In this document: one piece after another, positions 13,073-23,430 of the stretch
Layout: the number at the start of each line of letters is the position of its first letter
Numbering within the stretch: the first letter of the stretch is position 1
Assembly (NCBI GenBank): GCA_038501785.1
Contig: JBAMJR010000053.1
Coordinates: 1,689,001-1,753,000 of the forward strand
DNA length: 64,000 bases
Direction of reading: 5' to 3'
Source of the DNA: Myoxocephalus aenaeus
Taxonomy: Eukaryota > Chordata > Actinopteri > Perciformes > Cottidae
The notes under the pieces: generated by a model
Databases searched by the model: none
Seen by the model: the letters and a program-made list of their open reading frames with translations, nothing else
What the model was told of the DNA's origin: nothing
Translations under genes and position numbers: made by a program

Positions 13073-16000
13073 AACAAGTCACGGTTATTCTACTCAAACA
13101 AACGTCAACATGGACAGAATGCAGTTCAAGGCCTCGTCTGGACACCGCAGGTTCAAATTAAGTTGACATAAGCTCTGCTTTTAACGCTTAACTGATGACT
13201 CATCACCATTCTGAACACTTTACTTTTTCCTCAAATGTGTAATTAGAGAGGTTTGTCAGCATCATGTGTAAATCATCTAGTTATAACTAAATGATGACAT
13301 GACAAAAAGTTGAAACTATCAGAAATATCATTACAGAATTGGCACAAAGGGCTCAAACGTAACCGTCTGCATTCATGAACACACTGAGCATCCGAGGGGA
13401 GACTCCTCACCTCCTCCCAACGTCGGCGAAGGCCAACGAGTGGACGGTCTTGCAGGCCACGTTGCTGGGGAAGCGGCGCTGCGCCTCATTGGCCACTGAC
13501 TTGTTGAAGGCCACATACAGGAAGCGGAGGTGTGGCCGCTGCTCGGCGTACTTCACCAACGTGGTCGTCTTCCCCGTACCTGCGGCGGACAACACGGACC
13601 GTTCAGCCACGACGCCGCCGGCCTCTGATTCACACCTCACACAGCAACACCGGCACAAAGCTGATCGTTGTTCTCAAAATGTTCCCTCTTTAAATGTTTT
13701 TTTTAAAAGGCTGCAAGTTTCTAAATGCAACATTTAAAAAGGTTTTCTTGCAACATGTAATTGGATTTAAAAAGAAACAATGATTACAATTCCAGATATG
13801 ATGAAACCAAACATGTTTCACAATGATTTAGTAAATCTATTTTTACATCAAATCAAGCGCCGACATGTAACCCAACGATACCAGTCTGGAGTGTTGAAAC
13901 CCTTTGGGTCTCTGAAAAGTCTTGAAAAGAATCGTAGAGAGAGAACGAATGTTCCTATTTCAGTGGATGGTGTAAAGCGTGAGTCAATTGTTTTTATGTT
14001 CAGATTTAACTGCTGTCGGTCTAAGCCACAGTAAATAATAACAAATAATAAACAGTAAAAACAGAGTGTCATTCAATTAGTCCAGTGACAACGGTAGATG
14101 TTTCAAGCTTTACTTAAGAACCAAACTGAATACTTAAACTCTCCTTTCTCTTTAAAAAAAAAAACGACCATTTGTTTTTCTAAAACCTTAAACAGATAAA
14201 CATAGGTTTCAACTATCAACTTTAATGAATAGAGTTTGAGGGTAGGCTTTTTGTGATTAGCTCGTTTAGCCTTTAAGTTGCCAGACACCTTCGCTGAAAG
14301 CCCTCAGCAGAACGAGTGCAGATGTCCCCTTCTTAGTCAAGCAGTCAGCGAGCTGCTCCTTGGAGGCTGACCACATGATCTGCTGGATGGTCCCAGAGTG
14401 GACCAGCGGAGTCTCTTTTCAGTCACGCTTTTGATGGACTTTACCGCATCAAGAAGAGAGTAATTGTCCGTTACACAGACGATGGGAAAATTGTTCCGTG
14501 CGCAATCACCTGTGGTCAGTTCGGAGTAGAGTGTAGCCAAAAAGACTGCACTGTCAATGCCATCTGCAAGTGCCAAAGTCTCTCCTGCTAAGGTGCGTCG
14601 GACAACTCTCCTGATCCTCTTTGAACGCCAGCATATAGGTGAAAACCGTCCAGTCTCTCCCATAAGCATGACCAGGTGTCCGCCTTGAGTGCCTCCGTCT
14701 GGAAGGTTTCCCTTCGAGGAATCACTAAACACCACTAGTTTCAGTGAGCTGTCTTCTCCCAAGTGCTGAAACCTCAAGGTCACCGCTTCTGATTTCAGTT
14801 TCCTAACAAGTTTGTTTGCACAGTGTAGAGTCTGAACAGTATAGCATGCTTTGTACTTGATGATAGGATGGATATGTCGCACATTATGTCAGGTCTACTC
14901 TACCCACAATATTTGGCCAATCTTCGACTTTAACATGTCAGTTTCAGTGTCTGTTAGAGGAGCCTCTTGCTGTGTGGCTCTGTTGGGATCCACAGGAATC
15001 CTTTGTTTCACTTTTATCTCATCCTCCAAAGAGTGAACCTCCATTCCAATGTAGCTGAAGGTGTTGTGCTCTTCACGTTAGGGCTGGGCGGTATGGCCAA
15101 AAATTCATATCACGGTATTTTGTAAGATTCTGGCGGTTTCACGGTATATCACGGTATTTTCCCCCCCCGAATAAACACATTCATTTATTGACGCCGAAAA
15201 GGACCGCCGCCGCCATTATTCACCACTCGCTCGCAACTGGCCATCAGCTGTTTATACTTGGTACATAGGTTGTGTTAGAAAGCTTAACATGGAGGGGTTT
15301 AGGACCCAGGGGCATGCGAAGCCGTAACGACTATTGTCATTCTTCAGCACACAGCAACATTTAATGTTTACAGTCACAGCTGCGTGTCCAGCGGTCTGAG
15401 CTTCTTACGTCTCACGGATAGAGGTTGACTCATGGTTTCAAAGAAATGACAGCGACAAAATGCATTCTGGGTAAAGCCCGCCCACTCAGCCGCACATGAA
15501 GAGTCTTCCTGTGTGGGCGGGCATTTTAGCGAAGTAATTTACCCAGCATGCATTTTGGCAATGTCATTTCTTTACAAACCATGAGTCAATTGAGTCTCCA
15601 TGAGAGCTAAGTAGCGCCGTCCGCTGCTCATTCAGCTTCAAGCTGTGAACGATAAATGTTGTTGCCTGCTGAAAAGCGGCGACCGGTATGACGGTATGTA
15701 AGAAATTCATACCGTACGTAAATCCGAAACCCACAGCCCTACTTCACGTCCAACCAAGTGAGGAATGACTGTTGTGGAGAATGTTTCTGAACCTCCCCAG
15801 ATGAAGTCATCCACGTGACAAGCAAGGAGTCCCATCACGTTGCAGGAGTCATCCAGCCAGTAGAACACTGCTGGATCAACTTGTGACACAGTCGCTCCCA
15901 GTTGTTGCATGGTGTCTTTCACTCTGTTGTACCAATACAGAGAAGCATCTGCTAAGCCATAAACACATTTTTTTTTAACTTCCATAGAATTCCTTTGCTC

Positions 16001-19000
16001 TGAGCTTCTTGGGGGGGACGAATATAGACATTTCGGGTTAACTCTTTGCCTTGTAAAAAGGCTGCTTTAATGTCCATAGAGTTAAGCTGCCATTTCTTTT
16101 GACATATCACTGCCATAATCATTTTTAGAGACTCTGAGGCACATGTAGGCGAGTCTTTTGGGAGCTCCTGGGTGTTCCTTTCTTCAAAGCCTCTTGCAAC
16201 TAATCTAGCTTTTAGTGCAACACCATCAGGTGTCTCTTGAGTGTGCACACCCACCTCGTAGAGATGCATTTCTGGCCTTCATCTTTTACCTCTTCAAACA
16301 CATCATTCTTTTTCCAGTTGCTGAGTTGATTGTGTTTGGCAGACATTAAGGCATCATCATTCACAATAAGTATGTCTTCTTCAGGATGGCTAGCACATAA
16401 TTCAACATGCTCAGGTGGGACCACTTGAAGATTGTGTACTCGTCCTAAATCAACAGAACTGGTAGTGCCAATAATTTCCTCAGGCTCAATTTACTCCAAA
16501 TTATACCAGTATTTGTATGTCTGGCTGTCTTGGTGTGTTAGGGGGTTCGCTGTTATCCTCACCATTTGTAGGTGTCTCCTTCTCACTTTCGTTTTCAGTG
16601 TCATAGTTATTCTCATTAAAGCCAGGTTCTGTTAATGTGGTATTAAAGTCAGGTTTTGGTAATGTGGTAGGATGTTCAGTCGCGTCCAGCTGAATATCCC
16701 TTTCTCCCAGCACTGCTTGTGGGTTATCTACTTTTAGAAGCCTAGAGTGATGTACGAGAACGTAAGTGCCTCCATGCCTCACAAATATCACCACACCATC
16801 TTGGCCGATGACCACACCTGGACCTTTCCATTCTGTACAATCCACCCGTTTGAAGTAGACTTTGTCTCCTGTTTCGTATCGGTCATCAATGGGCCGCAGT
16901 TGTTTACGAAGGGCTCTTTGGATCCTTTCAGAGCACTCTGCTTCTGTAAACACTCTTCTTGCAGTATAATGTTGTGATATGCTGGGCTATGCAAGTACTC
17001 ATATTATTAGTACATTCCAGAGCTGGCAGCTTATTAGTGAGAACTGAAGGCAGATTTGGGTTCTGTCCAAATACCAGCTGGTAGGGACTGTAGCCATGCA
17101 CGTTGTGCATGGAGTTCTTTGCCATCAAGGCCCAGTCGAGGGCCATCCTCCAGTCACATCCATTGTCCCTCTTCACTTTCAACAGGATTTCAGTGAGGGT
17201 TTGATTATGCCTTTCCAGAAGCCCATTGCTCCATGGGCTGTAAGCTGCAGTTGTTTTTACTTCAATGTTGAAGCTTTCAGCCACGTCCCTCATAGCTTCG
17301 TTGTTGAATTCTCCCCCATTGTCACTGAACAGTCTGCTTGGAGGACCATGAACACTTATCCAGCAATGTATAAAGTGCTTTACAATCTCCCTGGGTTTCT
17401 TGGTGGTGACGATGCTCCCTGCACTGAAGCGTGTGAAGTGGTCAATTGCATGTAGATACCACACTCCCGGCTCTAGCTCATGCAAATCCACAGCTACAGT
17501 TTCATTGTAGGTTGAGGCCATGGGCAAACCCACCGCTGGCTTTGGCTTTGGCTTGCTATATCTAATGCATGTCTCACAGTTTTTTTACAATGTCCTTAAG
17601 GATTGTGGTGCATTCAGCATCAGCATTACCTGAGCAGGCCAGTAGTTTTTTCAGCCTGTCAACAGAGGCATGTCCAAATTGCTTGTGTAGTTTAAACAGA
17701 ACTTTCTGTTTTTCTTTTGTTGTCATGTTTTCTGTCACAGTGAGAATGTCATCCTCATCCTGGAGCTCACGTTCTTCTGGGTTACTCTCTTCTCTAATGT
17801 TCACACAATAGTGTCCTGAAGAAGTTAGTTCAAGTTTCACTGGTTGTTTAAACATTGTGGCTTTGTCATTTTCAATGTCTAAAACGGCACCTGCTAGTTT
17901 CAGTGAAGTTTTGCTTAAAAGCAATGGGATATCTACTGGAACTACTTTGGTTTCAATTTGACATCTAGTCTGTCCTATCATGGCTGGGATTTTTACTTTC
18001 TTTGTAGAATGAACAACTCTCCCATCACCAAACTTGAATGCTCTTCCACTTTTTGTGTCCCCCATTTTCAACAACTCACGTTGCGTTAGTCCACTCATGT
18101 AATGATCACGCCATTTTTCTCCACACGGTCCTAGTGCAAGCTGTGTCAATGACAGCTGATCCGAGAGACTCCACCATGAATATCTCTGTGTCAGTCAACG
18201 ATTCGTTTGATAATAGAGTAATGTTGCATTCTTCAACATCTGTCACCTCATCTTCTGTCAATTTTGCATGTTCATTTTTGTGAGGACAATCCTTTGTCCT
18301 TCTTCCATATCTGTCGAGTGGATTCGTCCCTTGAACAGCCGTATGGTTTTGTGGGCTTGACCTGACATTACTTTCACGCTTGCCTGTAAACCGTGTGTAG
18401 TAGGCAGAGTCGCCAGCACCCACACTCACACGGAGGTCATTAGCTCCCTCTTGTGGAGAGTTATCGCCAAAGATTCTCGTCAAACTGCGGCGGAGTTTTG
18501 TAATTTCCAGCCGCCATCCTCTGCTACCATGTTAAAGTCAATGAGTCCAGTGACAACGGTAGATGTTTCAAGCTTTACTTCAAGCCAACAACAATAACGG
18601 TTACATGACATCTGTTCCTCTAGAACCAAACTTGCGCACTAAACTGAATACTTAACAGTGTGAAAACCTACTTTGCAATAAAACAGAATCTGAGCCAATT
18701 GGTTGTTTTAACGCCTCATTACTTATTTAAAAATCATTTAATTTGTGTGTATTCTTGACCAAGTAAAATCATTTTATAGAAAGTGGACAGTCACTGTACC
18801 TGCAAAAGCCACGATCTTGACCACATGGTTCTCCTGGATGTCGTGGCTGAGGATCTGCTGCTGTTCACCCGTGAGCTGAATCTGAGGCTGCCTAACAGAA
18901 ACACACACACAAATGGTGACTGTTAAAAGGGTAAAACTCCGATCCCCATCACTTCAGTCCACTTCCTGTTGGCATATTTCTCATGCACATCAGTGACACT

Positions 19001-22000
19001 AATGCATTTTGGTCCTTACTGGTTCTGACTGGAGTTGACAGAAAAGGGTCCATTCTCCATCAAGTGAAGTATGTAGTAGATGTTGTAATGCAACCTGGAG
19101 AGACAAGAAAAAAAGAAAAGAGTCACGAGGAAGCTGACGAGGAACATGTGGAGAACTAAAAAGACGCCAACACCTGCAGCTCTCACCGGCTACTAATCTT
19201 GATGTTGCTCCTCTTCACGGCGAGCAACATCGTGGCCATGTGGTTGAGGTACTCTGTGATGGCGGAGTCCGACAGGCAGCCGGTGAGCACAGACACCAAG
19301 GCCTGCACGTCACCGACGCCCTCACTCAGGATCAGTATGACCGCCATGGCCGCGTACGGGTTGGGACCCTGGAGATTGGAAAACAAATGATGTGAACATC
19401 ATTTTCTACGTGCGATTACCAGAGGAGGACCTTTGTGTATTTGTGAGTCATACCTCAATGCCAAGGTTGTAAAACTTCTGAATATCAGGAATACGTAATC
19501 TGATGGAGGCTTCAGCCTGAGGAAAAAGGTGATGTTTCTTTACACGCTCCAGAACGTCCTCCGGCCTCACCCGCTCTCCGACCATGTGCTGGGACATTAA
19601 ACTGACCAAAACAAAAAGACAGTTTAAAATCTATGCACGTCGGTGTAGATTTATAATAATTTACTATGCCTTACACTGTAAATAAGGAATGTCCATGTGT
19701 AAAATATGATACTTAAGAAAGAATATAAACAATAAGGGGGAGTGAACCTTATGCAATTGTGTATTGTATCATGGGGAAAGTCACAGTTAGTTTAGTTAGT
19801 GTGTTCACATAGGAGGTGTTGTAGGTAGGCCAGGAATGTGAAATGAAGATGAGCTCATATACCCCTCTGTACTGAAAAACAATTTCTCCAGTGGGGGGAA
19901 CTTGAGCTCAGTTACACAGAGGGGTGGAGAGATGACGTCAGGTACCAGGAAGCAAAGCGTGCTGAGGTACCGCCTCTGAACCAACCCAGATGCTGCCTCC
20001 ACCTCTGTTAAACGTATAACCAATTGCACGTTGTAATGTTAAGCCAATGAATGACGACAACGGCCATTATATTGATCTATAATATCAAATGTTTCACACC
20101 GGTCGGGGTGCATAATTTGAAGGCTAGACAGTTAACTACCGTTAGATATCCGGTGGTCTGTGGACGCTGTGTTTTTGTGCACCCTCGTATACACTGTGTC
20201 ATCAACTTTCTATTAAATCTGTTTTATTATAACTTACTGAATCCAGAACTTTTTCGTCGAGTCCACCACACAAAGATTTTTTAACATAACACCGGCCTTC
20301 CCGCACTTTCGTTATTGCTCATGTCATACAATCATATTTAGTTGTATCAATGAAGCTCTGAGCCACAATGACTCCAAGATCAGAAATTAGGTTAAAATGC
20401 AAAAGAAAATAATGACTGGAGTTGTCAAGACGTTACTTTTGATCCCCAAACTGTGTTGCTATAAATGGTTAGCTCAGTTAGAGATCTCACTTTGGTGGTT
20501 TTAATGTCCATTTGGTATTTATAGGCAAGTGAGGGGTTCAACATTTGTCTCCTCAGTCAAAATCCAAGCCAGACTTTAGGTTACATCTTACTGAAGTAGG
20601 TTTTAGTGCTAGTTAACAAGCTGAAAACAAAGATTAATTCAACGAAGGGGTTGAGCCAAATTAGACATGCGTTAAATTTAATTCTAGAAGGAGTCATTCA
20701 GTCTACAAAGAATGATGCATGTGCCGTTACATAAATGTAAAGGAAACGCAGACTTACATAACAAGGTATCGTATGCTGTGCTGTGATGCTGCTGGATCTG
20801 TGATGCCGCTGTCCCTCAGGGTGGCGCAGATCTCCCGCACCGTTTCCTTCTCTCTCATCATGTAGCGGAAGTATTTTTTCTTGAAGGGAACGAACTGCAC
20901 GATGGAACACAAACGCACAACATCCAAAACAACCATGTTCATTTTGTGAGCTTTAAACTTTTGAAAACCAACCTATTTTTAAGCCCATGCTCAAAAATTG
21001 CATTCCCAAACTAAAAAGGGTGTATCTCTGCAACCACTAGGGCTATTTGATTAATTTTGATTTTATAAGAAAAGAGTATAATGTGAGTTGTGTGTTCAGA
21101 TGTGTAAATATCAGTCTATATGTTACTGGTTATGAGTAAATGAAGATGACACACAACACACACATTTAAGTTTCAGGCTAGAAAAAACACTTTCAGGATG
21201 ATTATTTCTTTGAAATGATGCAGCTGTAAGGTCTAAGTCTAACCCAGATCACAGCACAATATGTGAACATTCTCTCTGCAAAGTTTGACTTTGATAAAGT
21301 GAAGCAGAAGTCTCCAGCAACCACACACTTACCCTGCTTTTGTTACTTAACTTCAACGTAACCCCCACCCTCACTTGCTATTAATATGCAACTTAATATA
21401 ATTCTGTGCTTTGTTTCACCTTTGTGTCCTGGACGATGTTCCTCCACTGATGGCAGACACGGCTGACGCTGCGGTAGAGGTCCTGGGCTCGGACGAGGCA
21501 CAGTATTTGCCTCAGCACCTCCTCTGGAAGATCATCCATGCAGCCCTGGGGGTCAAGCAAGACCTTCCTGCTACCCAGAAGCCCATAGTGGGCGTCAGGC
21601 AGGGCCTCCACTTCGTCTTCCATGTTGTGAAGGTCTCCGTCACATTGGTCAAACGCATCATCATCTCCAAACATCTCTGCTGTAATTCCCTCCAGATGAT
21701 CCACAGCGCCGTCTTCCTCCTTCGCCGCCAACTCCGCAGCTGAAAGGCTTCCATCGTCAACCTCCTCGTCTTCAGGGTTTGCTGCCAATGTGGCAGGTAA
21801 CAGGCTGACGTCGTCGTCGTCGTCGTCCTCCTCCTCCTCCTCCTCCTCTTTCATAACCCCCGGCTCTTCATCAGAAAAAAGCTTTCCACTGAGTCCATTT
21901 GTTCGTGTGGACGAGCCGGGCTTGGAGGATTTGTTCGGACTGGAACTGAGGACTCCTGTCACAGAGAAGAAGTTGTCGACGCCCTTCTGTCCGGCGGGAC

Positions 22001-23009
22001 TTCCTGAGGCAGATGCTGACGGTGCGAGAGAGAGAAGGAGCAAAGATCTAATGTGTGACAACTTTATGACTTTCTACCGTAAGGGGAAAACATTTTTTAA
22101 TTCTCCCCCCTATTTTCAAAGTTACTTAGAGCAGATTACCACACTTCCGTCGCTTGGTGGGCGTCCTGGGGTTAAGCCACCGGCTGGCGCTGCGAGTGAC
22201 CGGCCGGTGGTTGACGGTGTTGGGTTGGGTGAGGGTACTAGTTCCCTCTGCACTTTGCCCCAGGTCGTCACACTCCCCTGCGTTCAGGTGCCTCCTCTTG
22301 GCCTTTCCTAGGAGACGACAACAGCAAACAACACTCAGTCACGTCAGCACGACACAACCCTCTGGATTAGGATTGTCCTTGAGCAATGAAAGCCATTCTT
22401 CAGTCTTCCTATCTGACAGTTATTGGTCACTTATTTCTATTTTATTATTATTATTATTGTATATATCTTTTATCTTTATCTTTCATCCTGCTGTTTTTAT
22501 TTATTTTGTTGTAAGTTGCTGCTACCCCGACACCAAATTTCCCCTCGGGGATTAATAAAGTATATATTCATTCATTCATATTCATTCATTCATTCATTCA
22601 CTCACTCACTGCTCAATCTTTAAAGTGCTGAGGATAGCCAAACAGGCCAGTTCTGTTCTGTACATTAGCATTGGCTCTCCCTTTAACAACTTTTTAAGAA
22701 AGTAAAATCCACTACAACCCTATCAGTTAAGTGTGAATATTAGGAGTCCTGTTTCCATGTGTGGTACCAAATACTTTTGCACCCTAAAACGTTATAGTCT
22801 ACAGTCTAAGTTTAGCTAGCTAGCTAGTGGTACTTGTATTCAATCCACGTGCCAATGTCGGACTGACTTCACTAAACACACTAATATATATGACGGAAAG
22901 ATAAAATGCATGGAGATATTTTATCGTTCTCCTTTTTTTCTGACACAAGTAGTTTCATTAGTGAGTTAGCTCACTAACTAAATAACTTACCCTTAACAGC
23001 CATCTCCAT
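7042..23009 (-). CDS. fbh1: F-box DNA helicase 1 (FBH1/FBXO18), complete, 21 coding exons
   Basis: UvrD/Rep-family 3'-5' helicase and F-box subunit of an SCF ubiquitin ligase; it dismantles RAD51 filaments and remodels stalled forks in the nucleus. Exons, in transcript order: 22991-23009, 22140-22307, 21420-22015, 20758-20894, 19454-19601, 19187-19368, 19020-19094, 18800-18891, 13411-13579, 12772-12991, 12568-12655, 12369-12464, 12112-12248, 11845-11941, 11535-11701, 11350-11413, 11042-11236, 10329-10448, 10006-10112, 7310-7438, 7042-7200. They sum to 3165 bp (1054 residues), close to the human protein. Visible motifs: PIP-box-like QKGVDNFF (72-79), acidic run, F-box starting DDLPEEVL (about 222-261), Walker A AFAGTGKTT (470-478), motif II FIDEAQD, motif III GDPHQQIYTFRGA, SFRFG (710-714), TVHKAKGLEFD (889-899), YVAVTRAK (935-942), and a C-terminal cysteine cluster (978-1016). 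The ATG is the first of two in MEMAVKG. All junctions are GT-AG. Intron 8 splits Walker A and holds nested transposons. Confidence 0.95.
7571..7875 (+). mobile_element. tRNA-derived SINE in FBH1 intron 20
   Basis: The head has an A-box-like stretch (TGGCTCAGTGGTAAGCAGGG) and a B-box-like stretch (GGTGGTTCGATCGCC) at tRNA-like spacing, the internal promoter of RNA polymerase III. The body ends with 'gactagaaaagcgcc' and a TACTTTTACCATTTTA tail. A related tail occurs inverted at 25015-25090. It lies antisense to FBH1 within the intron between the last two junctions of the gene. No coding potential is expected. Confidence 0.7.
8449..9260. repeat. LTR-like region with internal tandem repeats
   Basis: The stretch begins TGTAAAG and ends CCGTTACA, short inverted termini of LTR type. 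It contains about three degenerate 43-45 bp tandem units (8523-8655), each starting near TGCATTAT, and two copies of a roughly 50-bp unit containing ATAGTATCCT and GAAGACAGGTCTAAATA (8715-8808). This resembles the enhancer-rich part of a solo LTR. No convincing target duplication was found, so this is a candidate only. Confidence 0.35.
9379..9409. repeat. (CA)n microsatellite
   Basis: Short CA array inside FBH1 intron 19. A (GT)n run of about 20 bp also lies at 9972-9991, next to the donor of exon 19. Confidence 0.9.
13039..13068. repeat. Poly(A) run, 30 bp
   Basis: Uninterrupted A homopolymer in FBH1 intron 9, read as poly(U) in the pre-mRNA, about 47 bp from the acceptor of the next exon. 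Because it precedes exon 10 on the minus strand, it probably lies upstream of or overlaps the polypyrimidine tract and branch region. Confidence 0.9.
14067..14139 (-). repeat. Copia 3' LTR, internally deleted
   Basis: It matches the LTR at 18530-18657 over 'tccagtgacaacggtagatg' and onward, but lacks two internal stretches of about 40 and 12 bp, leaving about 73 bp. Divergence between the two LTRs marks an old insertion. Confidence 0.75.
14290..14882 (-). pseudogene. Copia RNase H domain remnant
   Basis: A 181-codon open stretch shows the copia RNase H acidic residues in order: FSDSS, then AGETLAL, then TDNYSLLDA. It ends with a terminal LADCLTKKG-like region shifted by a frame break near 14340. 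The upstream join to the reverse transcriptase is also frameshifted (about 14880-14900). Confidence 0.75.
15079..15741. mobile_element. hAT-type non-autonomous transposon, 663 bp, nested in copia
   Basis: The ends TAGGGCTGGG and CCACAGCCCTA are imperfect terminal inverted repeats. Perfect 8-bp target duplications CTTCACGT flank the element (15071-15078 and 15742-15749), the hAT hallmark. The two copia reverse transcriptase halves on either side read on in the same frame once the insertion is ignored. The interior has short runs such as CACGGTAT and CGGTATGACGGTAT near both ends and no transposase frame. Confidence 0.9.
15750..16424 (-). pseudogene. Copia reverse transcriptase remnant
   Basis: Two adjoining frames (16424-15952 and 15985-15750) contain the conserved copia signatures MDIKAAFLQG and CHVDDFIWGG, the latter being the catalytic metal-binding VDD equivalent. 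A frameshift lies near 15970 in a run of nine T. The 3' part is displaced by the hAT insertion. Confidence 0.85.
16928..17533 (-). pseudogene. Copia integrase core remnant
   Basis: The 201-codon open stretch carries the DDE catalytic triad: Asp in AVDLHE, Asp in FSDNGGEF, and Glu in LLERHN. It is followed by the QLVFGQNP segment typical of copia integrases. It continues across a frameshift near 16960 into an integrase C-terminal segment at 16501-16953 (GDKVYFKR and GPGVVIGQDG). The zinc-binding N-terminus is partly at 17574-17660. Confidence 0.88.
17574..18517 (-). pseudogene. Copia gag remnant and aspartic protease remnant
   Basis: A start codon at 18517 begins only 18 codons of gag-like sequence before a stop. 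The frame then enters a region with a CPHKNEH remnant of the zinc knuckle, lacking its first two cysteines. The protease follows, with DTACTRTV in the active-site position where DSG/DTG is usual, then SGLTQREL and a run to the pre-integrase segment. Most of gag has been deleted. There is one frameshift near 18120. Confidence 0.7.
18521..18529 (-). other. Copia primer-binding site
   Basis: On the minus strand TGGTAGCAG follows directly after the 5' LTR. This is complementary to the 3' end of initiator methionine tRNA, the usual copia primer. Confidence 0.8.
18530..18657 (-). repeat. Copia 5' LTR
   Basis: About 128 bp with short inverted termini TGTTAA and TTAACA. It is the fuller of the two LTR copies and abuts the primer-binding site. 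Confidence 0.8.
19695..20290 (+). repeat. Candidate solo LTR in FBH1 intron 4
   Basis: The region starts near TGTGTAAAATATG and ends near TTTTTTAACA. It has an ATTAAA polyadenylation-type signal at about 20212, followed by a U5-like stretch (GAATCCAGAACTTTTTCG). It has no coding potential. No clean target duplication was seen, so boundaries are approximate. Confidence 0.35.
20945..21150 (-). repeat. Unclassified interspersed repeat, copy A
   Basis: Its reverse complement matches 38830-38990 closely, including AGCCCTAGTGGTTGCAGAGA and TTCAGATGTGTAAATATC-type segments. It lies in FBH1 intron 3. No coding frame. Confidence 0.65.
22430..22612 (+). mobile_element. LINE 3'-tail fragment with (ATTC)n
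   Basis: 'CCCCTCGGGGATTAATAAAGT' followed by a short (ATTC)n tract is the usual 3' end of truncated fish LINE copies. It lies in FBH1 intron 1, in the sense opposite to the gene. Confidence 0.55.
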
Positions 23010-23430
23010 CTTCGTGTTTAGAGCATCCGTCTCTTAGTGACAGAACTACGGGACTATTACGGATTCAGACTTTCCAAATTAAAACTTGTTTCAAGCTGTC
23101 ACTTTGCAGAAAAGACGCAGAGCTAACGCGAGCTAACTCGTAATAAACCCGAGTAAATAACGAGCGTAGCGCTAGCATGCTAAGCTAACATTACAGTTCA
23201 GGAAACTCTCTCGTTCTGTCGTCACTTGACTTGCTAACGTCCACGTCCATTTTTCTAGTATTTGTGCCAGGCGAAAAAGCTTCGAAGTTAGCAGCCCAAG
23301 CTAGCAATAAGTTAGCCAGTGGGTCTCCACTGTTTATGTTGTTCACGAAGCCACGCTATTGGTAGGCGTATGCGGAGTTGCGCACGCACGCCGAAAGCTG
23401 CGTCCACCTCGCGGGAGCGCGCGAAATTTA
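23010..23430 (-). promoter_or_regulatory. FBH1 5' UTR and promoter region
   Basis: Sequence just upstream of the FBH1 ATG. It contains a CpG-rich patch (about 23365-23425, including CGCGGGAGCGCGCG) consistent with a housekeeping TATA-less promoter, and GCTAAC-rich low-complexity sequence at 23150-23310. Transcription start is not determined. Confidence 0.45.

Larger units (their letters stand above)
14067..18657 (-). mobile_element. Decayed Ty1/copia LTR retrotransposon in FBH1 intron 8
   Basis: The element reads on the minus strand, the same direction as FBH1. Order from the 5' side: LTR (18530-18657), primer-binding site matching the 3' end of initiator tRNA-Met, protease, integrase, reverse transcriptase, RNase H, purine-rich tract (about 14140-14155), LTR. 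Integrase before reverse transcriptase is the defining copia order. LTRs are very short (about 127 bp), as described for the GalEA-type copia elements of fish and crustaceans. Gag is mostly deleted, the frame is broken repeatedly, and a hAT element interrupts the reverse transcriptase. It is not expected to be active. Flanking target duplication is unclear. Confidence 0.88.

Noticed and set aside
21790..22311. 173-codon plus-strand ORF with a poly-Ser run
   Set aside because: It is the antisense shadow of FBH1 exons 2-3; the serine run mirrors the acidic coding stretch.
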